Shown: positions 1 through 6,341 of the stretch, in pieces
How the letters are laid out: every line of letters starts with the position of its first letter
How positions within the stretch are numbered: the first letter of the stretch is position 1
Origin: Sphingomonadales bacterium
GTDB lineage: Bacteria; Pseudomonadota; Alphaproteobacteria; Sphingomonadales; Sphingomonadaceae
Reading direction: 5' to 3'
Assembly: GCA_018971065.1 (NCBI GenBank)
Contig: JAGWVC010000144.1
Coordinates: 1-6,341, forward strand
Length of the DNA stretch: 6,341 nucleotides
Translations under genes and position numbers: made by a program
Notes under the pieces: generated by a model
What the model saw: only the letters and a program-made list of their open reading frames with translations
Told to the model about the DNA's origin: nothing
Databases searched by the model: none

Positions 1-105
1 CTTTCCAAGGGCGGCTTTGGCCGAGATGGAAGCCATTTGAACGCCCCGCAGGGGTTTGACCAGAATGGCCCAGTGCGGCGTCGAGAAGTCTTGAAATATC
101 GACAT
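1..105 (-). CDS. 5' end of an unidentified gene, cut by the window edge
   Basis: On the minus strand an open frame runs from an ATG at 105..103 to the left edge without a stop, giving 35 residues that begin MSIFQDFSTPHWAILVKPL. I do not recognise the family. The fragment is mixed in character, with no clear signal peptide or membrane segment. The nearest in-frame stop upstream is a TGA at 147..145, so the start lies in the 74 bp between the crotonase-family stop and position 105. An alternative in-frame ATG exists at 138..136. I prefer 105 because a purine-rich stretch precedes it (AAGGAGAGAAGG, minus-strand positions 126..115), with GAAGG nine bases before the ATG. It is co-oriented with the crotonase-family and nitronate monooxygenase-family genes and could end that transcription unit. 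With only 35 codons visible, it could also be a chance open frame. Confidence 0.5.
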   Translation of the reverse strand, partial: MSIFQDFSTPHWAILVKPLRGVQMASISAKAALGK

Positions 106-142
106 ATTCCTGTGCCTTCTCTCCTTGCACCGGGCCATTCTG
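61..142. repeat. Imperfect inverted repeat spanning the start of the left-edge gene
   Basis: Positions 61-76 (CAGAATGGCCCAGTGC) and 127-142 are reverse complements at 15 of 16 positions; the only mismatch pairs 72 with 131. The arms are 50 bp apart. Two smaller inverted repeats nest between them: GAGAAG at 83-88 with CTTCTC at 116-121, and AATAT at 95-99 with ATATT at 104-108 around a 4-base loop. The structure covers the candidate start codon (105..103) and its purine-rich leader. It could be an mRNA structure affecting translation, an operator pair, or the remnant of a small palindromic repeat element. No function is shown by the sequence alone. Confidence 0.55.
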
Positions 143-179
143 CCTCAAACCTCGATGGTGCCGTTCATGAGTTTACGGC

Positions 180-947
180 CTAACCCGATGGCCTCTCCGC
201 CTTGCCGCCAAACGCCGCCAGCCGTGCGGCGTGGTCGGGGGCGTTGCCAGGGTAGTGCGCGCGTTCGTGGGCCAGCGCCTGATCGAGCGGCATGCCCTCG
301 GTCTCGCGCAGGAAGCGCTTGGCGTGGATATTGGTGTGGCTGCTGTTCGCAAGGATCGCCGCAGCCCAGCCGGCCACCAGCGCGTCCAGGCCTTCAGGCC
401 CGGCCAGTTCGTCGACCAGCCCCAACGCCAGCGCGGCTTGGGCCTGGACCATCGCGGCGGTCATCATCATGCGCTTGGCACGCGCGGTACCGATCCGCCG
501 CGACAGCCGCTGGCCCATGCCCCAGGCCCCGACCAGCCCCCACTTGCCGTGGGTGTCGGCGAAGCGCGCGGAGCCATCGGCCAGAATGAAATCGCAGGCC
601 AGCGCCAGTTCCAGCCCGCCAGTGACACAGACCCCATGCACCGCCGCGATCACCGGTTGCGGCAATCGCGCCAGCCGGTCGATCACGCCGGGCTTGAACA
701 GTGGATCAACCGGCGTGCCGTCGGCCCGCAGGCCCAGCGCGGCCAGATCGGCCCCGGCGCAGAAACCCCGGCCTTCGGCGCGTAGCACGACGCAGCCGAT
801 CGCATCCCCGGCAGCCTCGATGGTGGCGAGATGGGCGTCGAGTTCCTCGAAGCTCTGCGTGTCGAGCGCGTTGAGCTTGTCTGGCCGCGACAGCACGAGC
901 GTGCACAGGTGCCCCGCCTGCTCGCGGCGGATGCGCGCGGCGCTCAC
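180..947 (-). CDS. Enoyl-CoA hydratase/isomerase (crotonase) family protein
   Basis: The product is 255 residues, typical of single-domain crotonases, and should be a soluble cytoplasmic enzyme acting on acyl-CoA thioesters. Visible family features are the substrate-binding segment SRPDKLNALD (20-29), the first oxyanion-hole loop GRGFCAGADL (59-68), and the second, GVCVTGGLELALACD (105-119), where G111 would be the backbone donor. E113 aligns with the first catalytic Glu of rat mitochondrial hydratase (Glu144). The position of the second (Glu164) is H133 in FADTHGKWG. The exact reaction is therefore uncertain: a standard hydratase needs both Glu residues, and crotonases with FADTH here are usually annotated only as hydratase-family. 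The start is GTG at 947..945, because its GTGA overlaps the stop of the upstream gene and the next Met is residue 144. The stop is TAG. Overlap with the flavoprotein gene implies translational coupling. Confidence 0.9.
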   Translation of the reverse strand: MSAARIRREQAGHLCTLVLSRPDKLNALDTQSFEELDAHLATIEAAGDAIGCVVLRAEGRGFCAGADLAALGLRADGTPVDPLFKPGVIDRLARLPQPVIAAVHGVCVTGGLELALACDFILADGSARFADTHGKWGLVGAWGMGQRLSRRIGTARAKRMMMTAAMVQAQAALALGLVDELAGPEGLDALVAGWAAAILANSSHTNIHAKRFLRETEGMPLDQALAHERAHYPGNAPDHAARLAAFGGKAERPSG

Positions 948-1933
948 CCGGCGGCGGCCAGCGCGGCGCGGGCTTCGCCTGCCATGCCGGGTGTGTCGCA
1001 GGCCGCGACATAGTCGCGCAGCAGCCGCTCGACCAGTTCGGCGACCGGCGGGATGTCGCGGACCAGCCCGCAGCCCTGCCCCCCGCTCCAGATGTCGCGC
1101 CACGGGGTCATGCCGGCGGGCAGGTGTTCGGTGCTGCGGCCCTGGGGGATGAACAGGTTGTCCGGATCAAGGCCGATCTGGCGCAGCGATGCCTTGAGCC
1201 AGCTGGCCGGCATGCCGTTGACCCCGCGCGTGTAGATCACATCTTCCACCCCGGCTTCGACCAGCATCGCCTTGTAGGCATCGGGTGCGCCCGATTCGCG
1301 CGTGGCGATGAACATCGTGCCGACATAGGCCAGATCGGCACCCAGCACTTCCGCCGCCCGCACCCCGCCGCCAGAGGCGACTGCACCAGCCATGGCGATC
1401 ACCCCATCGAACATCGCGCGGATCTGCGGGATGAGGGCGAGGTGGCTGATCGTCCCGGCATGGCCGCCGCCGCCCGCGCCGATGGCAACCATGCCGTCCA
1501 CCCCCGCCGCCGCCGCTTTTTCGGCGAAGCGCAGGTTGGTGACATCGTGGAAATGGTAAAGGCCCGAATCGCGGATCTGCGGCGCGACCTGCGCCGGATT
1601 GCCGACCGAGGTGACGATGATGCGCGCGCCGTAGCGCTGGCACAGATCGAGGTGGGCGCGGAAATCCGCCGGGTCCATGGTTGGGGCGATGTTCACCGCC
1701 AGCGGCCCGATCCGCCCGCCAGTGCCACAGTCACGGGCGGCGGCAAGGCTGTCGCTCACCTGGCGCAGCTGCTCTTCCAGCTCGGCAAGATCGCGGCAAT
1801 GGTTGGCGGTCAGCGAGCCGACGATACCGGCGGCGCAGCAGGCCGCAGCCAGCGCTGGCGTCGAGCACAGGAACATCGGCGCGGCGAAAACCGGCATCAC
1901 CAGACTATCGCGCAAATCCTGCGGCAGCCCCAT
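944..1933 (-). CDS. Nitronate monooxygenase (2-nitropropane dioxygenase family)
   Basis: The product is 329 residues, the usual length of bacterial FMN-dependent nitronate monooxygenases, which oxidise alkyl nitronates such as propionate 3-nitronate with O2. Visible features of the TIM-barrel fold are the N-terminal FMN-contact strand VFAAPMF (15-21) and the motif GAGGGGHAG (152-160), whose H158 corresponds to the conserved active-site His of this family and of FabK. The FMN phosphate-binding elements are SGGGV (187-191) and GTMFIATRES (205-214). No Sec-like in-frame TGA interrupts it. The ATG at 1933..1931 follows a strong Shine-Dalgarno sequence. The gene lies 67 bp downstream of selB on the same strand, and its TGA stop overlaps the GTG of the crotonase-family gene. 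Homologues often sit beside acyl-CoA genes, so the true substrate may be an acyl-CoA-linked or other compound rather than a nitronate. The family call is firm; the substrate is not. Confidence 0.93.
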   Translation of the reverse strand: MGLPQDLRDSLVMPVFAAPMFLCSTPALAAACCAAGIVGSLTANHCRDLAELEEQLRQVSDSLAAARDCGTGGRIGPLAVNIAPTMDPADFRAHLDLCQRYGARIIVTSVGNPAQVAPQIRDSGLYHFHDVTNLRFAEKAAAAGVDGMVAIGAGGGGHAGTISHLALIPQIRAMFDGVIAMAGAVASGGGVRAAEVLGADLAYVGTMFIATRESGAPDAYKAMLVEAGVEDVIYTRGVNGMPASWLKASLRQIGLDPDNLFIPQGRSTEHLPAGMTPWRDIWSGGQGCGLVRDIPPVAELVERLLRDYVAACDTPGMAGEARAALAAAG

Positions 1934-1938
1934 TCAAA

Positions 1939-1944
1939 CCTCCC
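1939..1944 (-). promoter_or_regulatory. Shine-Dalgarno site of the nitronate monooxygenase gene
   Basis: The minus strand reads CAGGGAGGTTTGAATG, placing GGGAGG five bases before the ATG. It is the strongest ribosome binding site in the window. It fixes this start and suggests the gene is translated independently of selB even if the two share a transcript. Confidence 0.8.
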
Positions 1945-1967
1945 TGATTATGCACGCAGGCTCGCAC

Positions 1968-1983
1968 ACCCGGCACGCCGGGT
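1968..1983 (-). other. GC-rich hairpin downstream of selB
   Basis: The minus strand reads ACCCGGCGTGCCGGGT, a perfect 6-bp stem (7 bp if the C-G pair closes over two bases) with a CGTG tetraloop. It begins 18 bases after the selB TGA. No T-tract follows, so it does not look like a standard intrinsic terminator. It may attenuate or protect the mRNA between selB and the flavoprotein gene, or have no function. Confidence 0.5.
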
Positions 1984-2000
1984 CCATGCTCGCCGCATCG

Positions 2001-3935
2001 TCACGGCGGCGTTGCCGCGTTGGCCGCGCCGACCACGCCTTCATGATCGCGGCGCATCCGCCGCCGCTCGCCATGGCGCAGGGTCACGCCGATGCGATCA
2101 AAGAACTCGAGCAGTTCGATAACGAAATTGCGTCCCAGCCCCGACGCATCGCGGAACTGCGCGGCGGTGAAGCCGCCAGCTTCCGCGCTTGCCAGCCGCG
2201 CCGCCACGGCCGCCAGCGCAGCAACGTGTTCGCGCAGCATGAAGCGCTTTTCGCTGACTTGCCAGACCTGCCCAGCCACGCGCCGCCGGTAGAGCATGGC
2301 GCGTATCGCCGCTTCGCTGGCACGCAGTTCGCGCACCAGTTCGGCGACGACGATGGGGCGCGGCTCACTGGTTTGCAGCGCTGCCCGCGCCGCCTGCCAC
2401 AGCGCGGTCTCCGCCTGGCTGAAGCGCGCCGAATGGCCGGGCAGGCGCACCAGTGCGCCGTCCGTCTCGATCCGCCGCGTTGCGCCGAGCCGCTGCAACA
2501 GGCTGGCGAACAGTTCGACCGAAACCGGCTCACCCAGCGCGGCGCGCGCTTCGCGGCGGCTCATCCCGCCCCGGTCGGCATGGGCGGCATGGTGCGCGCC
2601 CAGCGCGGCGACCAGCGCGTCGCCCAGCCTGTCCAGACGGGCGGGCGTCACCACGATCCGGCCAGCCTTGCCTGCCGCAACCAGATCGCCTGCAGCCAGC
2701 AGGTTTGCGGCGGTATCGGGCATCAGCCCCCGGGCCAGGGCGAACCAGTCCAGATCGGGCTCGCAGCCGGGGATCGCGGCCAGCGCGGCGAGTGCCGTGG
2801 CCGGATCGCGCAGCGCCAGCGCTTCGGCCATGGCCTCCCGCAACGCCGCAGGCCGCCGCCGCTCGCTGGCCAGCGGATCGAGCACCAGCCCGCCGCCGAG
2901 CAAGCCGCATGCGCCGCTATCGCGCAGCAGCAGGTGCTGGCCGCTTGCCGCCGTCGTCGGTTGGTCGAGCACCAGACTGACCACCGCGCGTTCACCCGGC
3001 AGGATTGCCCTGCGGTGCGGGATCAGCACCCGCGCGCCCAGATCCGCCGCGCCAAGATGCAGGTGGACGCGGGCATCGTGCCGCAGCGGGGTGGAACAAC
3101 CGGGCAGCAAACCGATCCGCGCCTCTATCCGCCGGGTGGGGGCATGCAGCGCGGGGTGGACCAGCCAGTCGCCACGATGGACCTCGCTCCGGTCCAGTCC
3201 GGCAAGATTGAGCGCGCAGCGCTGCCCGGCGCTGACCTGCTGTGCCACCGCGCCCGCGATCTGCACGCTGCGCACCCGCACTGCCTGCCCGGCGGGCGAA
3301 AGCGTCAGCCTGTCACCGGCGGTGACCTGCCCGGCAACCACGGTCCCGGTCACCACGGTACCGGCTCCGTCGACGGTGAAGGTGCGGTCGACAGCCAACC
3401 GGAAGCCCTGCCCTGTCCCGGCCTGCGGCTGCCGCGCATCGCGCGCCGCGATCAGCGCGGTGGCCAGTGCGGCGATCCCTGCGCCGGTCGTGGCCGAAAC
3501 CTCGAACAGCGGCGATCCGGCGAACGGTCCTTCCGCCAGCAACGCCGCCACCGCGCCGCGAACCTGCTCGATCCGGGCGGGATCGGCGCGGTCGCACTTG
3601 TTCAGCACCGCCATGCCGCGCGGCACCCCCAGCAGTTCCAGCACGCGCAGGTGCTCGACCGTCTGCGGCATGATCCCGTCTTCGGCGGAGACCACCAGCA
3701 GGGCCAGATCGATGCCGCTGACCCCCGCGATCATCGTGCGCAGGAAGCGTTCGTGCCCCGGCACGTCAATGAAGCCGATGATTTCGTCGCCATCGGGCCG
3801 CCAGTAGGCGAAGCCGAGGTCGATCGAGATGCCGCGCACCTGCTCTTCGGGCAGGCGGTCGGTCTCCACCCCGGTCAGGGCGCGGACCAGCGCGGTCTTG
3901 CCGTGGTCGATATGGCCGGCGGTGGCGATCAGCAT
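2001..3935 (-). CDS. selB: Selenocysteine-specific translation elongation factor SelB
   Basis: SelB is a GTPase that brings Sec-tRNA(Sec) to the ribosome at UGA codons followed by a SECIS hairpin. The product is 644 residues (E. coli about 614). The EF-Tu-like G domain shows G1 GHIDHGKT (7-14), switch [13 protein letters not shown] (34-45), G3 DVPGH (57-61), G4 NKCD (112-115) and G5-like SATTGAG (147-153). Beta-barrel domain II begins near [20 protein letters not shown] (178-197), followed by domain III. Roughly the last 270 residues form the SECIS-binding winged-helix region, ending with [18 protein letters not shown], a good match to the fourth winged helix. A tail of about 15-20 residues then runs to a TGA stop. 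Ser37 replaces the common switch I Thr, as also in Moorella SelB. The ATG at 3935..3933 begins right at the G domain and has GAAGG four bases upstream. The gene is divergent from selA, whereas selA and selB are often adjacent in one operon. Confidence 0.97.
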   Translation of the reverse strand: MLIATAGHIDHGKTALVRALTGVETDRLPEEQVRGISIDLGFAYWRPDGDEIIGFIDVPGHERFLRTMIAGVSGIDLALLVVSAEDGIMPQTVEHLRVLELLGVPRGMAVLNKCDRADPARIEQVRGAVAALLAEGPFAGSPLFEVSATTGAGIAALATALIAARDARQPQAGTGQGFRLAVDRTFTVDGAGTVVTGTVVAGQVTAGDRLTLSPAGQAVRVRSVQIAGAVAQQVSAGQRCALNLAGLDRSEVHRGDWLVHPALHAPTRRIEARIGLLPGCSTPLRHDARVHLHLGAADLGARVLIPHRRAILPGERAVVSLVLDQPTTAASGQHLLLRDSGACGLLGGGLVLDPLASERRRPAALREAMAEALALRDPATALAALAAIPGCEPDLDWFALARGLMPDTAANLLAAGDLVAAGKAGRIVVTPARLDRLGDALVAALGAHHAAHADRGGMSRREARAALGEPVSVELFASLLQRLGATRRIETDGALVRLPGHSARFSQAETALWQAARAALQTSEPRPIVVAELVRELRASEAAIRAMLYRRRVAGQVWQVSEKRFMLREHVAALAAVAARLASAEAGGFTAAQFRDASGLGRNFVIELLEFFDRIGVTLRHGERRRMRRDHEGVVGAANAATPP

Positions 3936-4035
3936 GGTGCCTTCATAGAGCTTCGCGCGCCGGGGCAAAGCGTCTCGGCGATCAAAGCGGACCGCAGCGT
4001 TGAACTGGCGCGCGCCTTCGTCCAAGACCGTGGCG
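3936..4035. promoter_or_regulatory. Divergent selB/selA intergenic region
   Basis: These 100 bp separate the selB ATG (minus) from the chosen selA ATG (plus) and must hold the signals for both unless they are read from further away. A perfect 10-bp palindrome, GGCGCGCGCC, lies at 4007-4016. A weak -35-like TTGAAC at 4000-4005 faces selA, and a TTGATC at 3985..3980 faces selB; neither has a convincing -10 partner. No terminator-like hairpin with a T-tract is visible. The promoter assignment rests on layout, not on motif strength. Confidence 0.45.
3940..3944 (-). promoter_or_regulatory. Shine-Dalgarno site of selB
   Basis: The minus strand reads TGAAGGCACCATG, with GAAGG four bases before the ATG. 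This supports a start exactly at the G domain ([14 protein letters not shown]) rather than any upstream codon of the same long open frame, whose extension reads antisense into selA. Confidence 0.65.
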
Positions 4036-5418
4036 ATGACCCAGCCAAGTCCGCGCCTGCCTTCTGTCGACCGAGTGCTGCGCGATCCGGAGCTGGCCCC
4101 GCTGGAGCAGCACCACGGCCGGGCTGCGCTGACCGAGGCGGTTCGTGCGGTACTGGCGGCATGCCGCGCCAATGGGACAAGGCCGGATGCAGCCGTGATT
4201 ACCGCCGCCGTCACCACCCGGCTGGCCGAACGCGCCGCCCCGGCGCTGCGGGCGATGTACAACCTCACCGGCACCGTCCTCCACACCAACATGGGCCGCG
4301 CCCTCCTGTGTGAAGCGGCGGTGGAGCAGGCGGTGATGGCGATGCGTTCGCCCTGCAACCTTGAATTCGATCTGGACGGGCGCGGGCGCGGGGATCGCGA
4401 CACGCTGGTCGAAAGCCTGATCTGCGAACTGACCGGGGCCGAGGCGGCCACCGTGGTCAACAACAATGCCGCTGCCGTCCTGCTGACACTCGCCGCACTG
4501 GCGGCCCGGCGCGAAGTGGTGGTCTCACGCGGGGAGCTGGTAGAGATCGGCGGTGCCTTCCGCATCCCCGACGTGATGCGCGCGGCGCAGGTTCGGCTGG
4601 TGGAGGTCGGCACCACCAACCGCACCCACGCCCGCGACTATGCAGGCGCGATTTGCGCGAAGACCGCCGCCTTGATGAAGGTCCACGCCAGCAACTATGC
4701 CATGACCGGGTTCACCGCTGCGGTGGACGAGGGCGAAGTGGCGCGGATCGCCCATCACCACGGCCTGCCGCTGCTGGTCGATCTGGGCGCGGGCAGCCTG
4801 GTCGATCTTGCGGCATGGGGCTTGCCGAAAGAGCCGGTGGTGCGCGAGGTGCTGGCGCACGGGGCCGATGTCGTCATGTTCAGCGGCGACAAGCTGCTCG
4901 GCGGACCGCAGGCGGGACTGATCGCCGGGCGCCGGGACCTGATCGCGAAAATCCGCAAGCATCCGCTGAAGCGCGCCCTGCGCCTGTCGAAGATCACTCT
5001 CGCCGCGCTCGAAGCGACGCTGCGTGCCTATCGCTCGCCCGACTTGCTGGCGCGTGACCTGCCCACCCTTCGGCTGCTCACCCGCCCGCGCGCAGACATC
5101 GCCGCCATGGCCGCGCGACTGCAGCCGGCAATGGCGCAGGCGCTGGGCAATGGCTGGCAGGTTCTGGTCACCGATTGCCTCAGCCAGATCGGCAGCGGTG
5201 CCATGCCGGTCGAAACCCTGCCCAGCGTGGCGCTGGCCCTGGTGCCCGGCAAGGCGCGCGCCGGCGGCGCGCTGAAGGCGCTGGCGGCGCGGTTGGCTGC
5301 CTTGCCGGTGCCGATGATCGGGCGCATCGCCGATAACCGCCTGCTGCTCGACCTGCGTTGTCTTGAGGACGAGGCTGCGTTCGCCGCCCAGCTTGTTTGC
5401 CTGGAGCCTGCTGCATGA
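4036..5418 (+). CDS. selA: L-seryl-tRNA(Sec) selenium transferase SelA
   Basis: SelA is a cytoplasmic PLP enzyme that converts seryl-tRNA(Sec) to selenocysteinyl-tRNA(Sec) using selenophosphate, acting as a large ring-shaped oligomer in E. coli. The product is 460 residues (E. coli 463). Characteristic blocks include [15 protein letters not shown], the [10 protein letters not shown] segment, [29 protein letters not shown], and [13 protein letters not shown], where K286 is the PLP lysine (E. coli K295). The C-terminus carries [16 protein letters not shown] and [12 protein letters not shown] chose the ATG at 4036 because [17 protein letters not shown] matches the N-terminal helix of bacterial SelA. 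In-frame GTG (4030) and TTG (4000) are alternatives, and none of the three has a strong Shine-Dalgarno sequence. Its TGA overlaps the selD ATG, so selA and selD form one translationally coupled operon. Confidence 0.97.
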   Translation: MTQPSPRLPSVDRVLRDPELAPLEQHHGRAALTEAVRAVLAACRANGTRPDAAVITAAVTTRLAERAAPALRAMYNLTGTVLHTNMGRALLCEAAVEQAVMAMRSPCNLEFDLDGRGRGDRDTLVESLICELTGAEAATVVNNNAAAVLLTLAALAARREVVVSRGELVEIGGAFRIPDVMRAAQVRLVEVGTTNRTHARDYAGAICAKTAALMKVHASNYAMTGFTAAVDEGEVARIAHHHGLPLLVDLGAGSLVDLAAWGLPKEPVVREVLAHGADVVMFSGDKLLGGPQAGLIAGRRDLIAKIRKHPLKRALRLSKITLAALEATLRAYRSPDLLARDLPTLRLLTRPRADIAAMAARLQPAMAQALGNGWQVLVTDCLSQIGSGAMPVETLPSVALALVPGKARAGGALKALAARLAALPVPMIGRIADNRLLLDLRCLEDEAAFAAQLVCLEPAA

Positions 5419-6341
5419 CGGCCATTCCCCGCCTTACGTCGCTGTCGCACGGTGGCGGCTGTGGCTGCAAGATCGCGCCGGGGGTGCTCTCGGAGATCCT
5501 GCGCGGCACCGCCGCCCTGCCGATGCCGCCCGAACTGCTGGTGGGCATCGAGACTTCGGACGATGCGGCGGTCTACCGGTTGAATGACCAGCAGGCACTG
5601 ATCGCCACGACCGATTTCTTCATGCCCATCGTCGATGATCCCCATGATTTCGGCCGCATCGCCGCGACCAACGCGATCAGCGACGTCTATGCCATGGGCG
5701 GCACCCCGATCATGGCGCTGGCGCTCGTCGGCATGCCGGTCAACGTCCTGCCGGGCGAGGTGATCGGCCGCATCCTCGAAGGCGGAGCAGCGGCATGCCG
5801 GGCGGCGGGAATCCCCATCGCTGGCGGGCACTCCATCGATTCGGTGGAAGCGATCTATGGCCTCGTCGCGCTCGGTCTTGCCCACCCGGACCGCATCCGC
5901 CGCAACAGCGATGCGCAGCCGGGTGATGTGCTGGTGCTGGGCAAGCCGCTGGGCGTCGGCATCTATTCCGCCGCGCTGAAGCAAGGCGCGCTGGATGATG
6001 CCGGCTACGCGGCGATGATCGCGGCGGCGACCCGGCTCAACACCCCCGGCCCCGACCTCGCCGCGCTCGACGGGGTCCATGCCATGACCGACGTCACCGG
6101 CTTCGGCCTTGCCGGCCATGCGCTCGAAATGGCGCGCGGCAGCGGCTGCGATGTGCGGATCGACTGGGCCAAGGTTCCCTTGCTACTCGCTGCGCATGAT
6201 CTCGCCGGGCGCGGCTTCGTCACCGGCGCATCGGGCCGCAACTGGGCAAGCTATGGCGATGCGGTGGCGCTGGACGCCGGCCTGACCGCGCTCGACCGGG
6301 CGCTGCTCACCGATCCGCAGACCAGCGGCGGCCTGCTGGTC
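5415..6341 (+). CDS. selD: Selenide, water dikinase SelD (selenophosphate synthetase), 3' end cut off
   Basis: SelD makes selenophosphate, the selenium donor for SelA, from selenide and ATP, releasing AMP and phosphate. The frame is open from the ATG at 5415 to the window edge: 309 residues, with roughly 35-40 missing compared with the 347-residue E. coli enzyme. The N-terminal glycine-rich motif SHGGGCGCK (11-19) carries C16 and K19, equivalent to the essential Cys17 and Lys20 of E. coli. The codon for residue 16 is TGT, so this is the Cys form, not the selenoprotein form of SelD. Metal/ATP-site blocks are TSDDAAVY (47-54), [12 protein letters not shown] (65-76), [13 protein letters not shown] (84-96) and GGHSID (137-142). 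[12 protein letters not shown] and DPQTSGGLL follow near the right edge. The start overlaps the selA stop as ATGA, indicating translational coupling. No rhodanese-like fusion is visible in the part present. Confidence 0.96.
   Translation, partial: MTAIPRLTSLSHGGGCGCKIAPGVLSEILRGTAALPMPPELLVGIETSDDAAVYRLNDQQALIATTDFFMPIVDDPHDFGRIAATNAISDVYAMGGTPIMALALVGMPVNVLPGEVIGRILEGGAAACRAAGIPIAGGHSIDSVEAIYGLVALGLAHPDRIRRNSDAQPGDVLVLGKPLGVGIYSAALKQGALDDAGYAAMIAAATRLNTPGPDLAALDGVHAMTDVTGFGLAGHALEMARGSGCDVRIDWAKVPLLLAAHDLAGRGFVTGASGRNWASYGDAVALDAGLTALDRALLTDPQTSGGLLV

Noticed and set aside
41..57. CCCC-GCA-GGGG hairpin as a terminator
   Set aside because: The stem is only four bases with a 3-base loop, no T-tract follows on the minus strand, and it lies inside the left-edge open frame.
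145..168. Short minus-strand frame MNGTIEV ending in TGA, with open reading continuing beyond the TGA into the left-edge gene
   Set aside because: It looked like a possible Sec codon, but the part before the TGA is only the out-of-frame end of the crotonase-family gene, with no selenoprotein motif around the TGA.
948..1103. Longer form of the crotonase-family protein starting at 1103
   Set aside because: The extra 52 residues are Arg/Gly-rich, overlap the flavoprotein coding sequence and have no family match. GTG at 947 gives a normal crotonase length.
1124..2122. Plus-strand open frame of 332 codons opposite the nitronate monooxygenase-family gene
   Set aside because: The minus-strand frame has clear FMN-binding motifs, a strong ribosome binding site and a coupled neighbour. 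The plus-strand translation is an Arg/Ala/His-rich shadow.
3816..3836. Ser37 instead of Thr in SelB switch I
   Set aside because: It is a conservative change that can still bind Mg2+, and it is also found in Moorella SelB, so it is natural variation rather than a defect.
1677..4313. Very long plus-strand open frame (878 codons) opposite selB
   Set aside because: It is antisense to selB and part of the flavoprotein gene, is Arg/Gln/His/Pro-rich and low in complexity, and has no family motif. Long antisense frames are expected in GC-rich genes with G/C third positions.
3936..4625. N-terminal extension of SelB into the region opposite selA
   Set aside because: The frame is open, but the added residues are Arg/Ser/Ala-rich and antisense to selA. 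The G domain begins exactly at the ATG at 3935, which has its own ribosome binding site.
5028..6119. Minus-strand open frame of 363 codons opposite selA and selD
   Set aside because: Both plus-strand genes are well matched to their families, and the minus-strand product shows no recognisable domain.

Overview
The window is GC-rich and densely coding, with strong C/G preference at third codon positions. It reads like a chromosomal segment of an alphaproteobacterium. A sphingomonad-type organism is my inference from base composition and protein style, not from a marker gene. Its core is the bacterial selenocysteine (Sec) machinery: selA (Sec synthase) and selD (selenophosphate synthetase) on the + strand, and selB (Sec-specific elongation factor) divergent on the - strand.

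Layout, left to right. Positions 1-105 (-) hold the first 35 codons of an unidentified gene that runs off the left edge. A long, imperfect inverted repeat (61-142) spans its start. Positions 180-947 (-) encode a crotonase/enoyl-CoA hydratase-family protein. Its GTG start overlaps the TGA stop of a nitronate monooxygenase-family flavoprotein (944-1933, -). A 67-bp gap carrying a good Shine-Dalgarno sequence and a GC-rich hairpin separates that gene from selB (2001-3935, -). A 100-bp divergent intergenic region (3936-4035) separates selB from selA (4036-5418, +). selA overlaps selD by an ATGA junction. selD (5415 to the end, +) is cut by the right edge after 309 codons.

How the genes work together: SelD makes selenophosphate from selenide and ATP. 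SelA uses it to convert seryl-tRNA(Sec) to selenocysteinyl-tRNA(Sec). SelB delivers that tRNA to UGA codons marked by a SECIS hairpin. The two metabolic genes downstream of selB lie on the same strand and could be co-transcribed with it, but nothing in their sequence makes them selenoproteins. The tRNA(Sec) gene (selC) and an obvious selenoprotein gene are not in the window. No mobile element, CRISPR array, rRNA or tRNA was seen. The window is mostly a well-known system in a somewhat unusual gene order, and I do not see a clearly new system in it.
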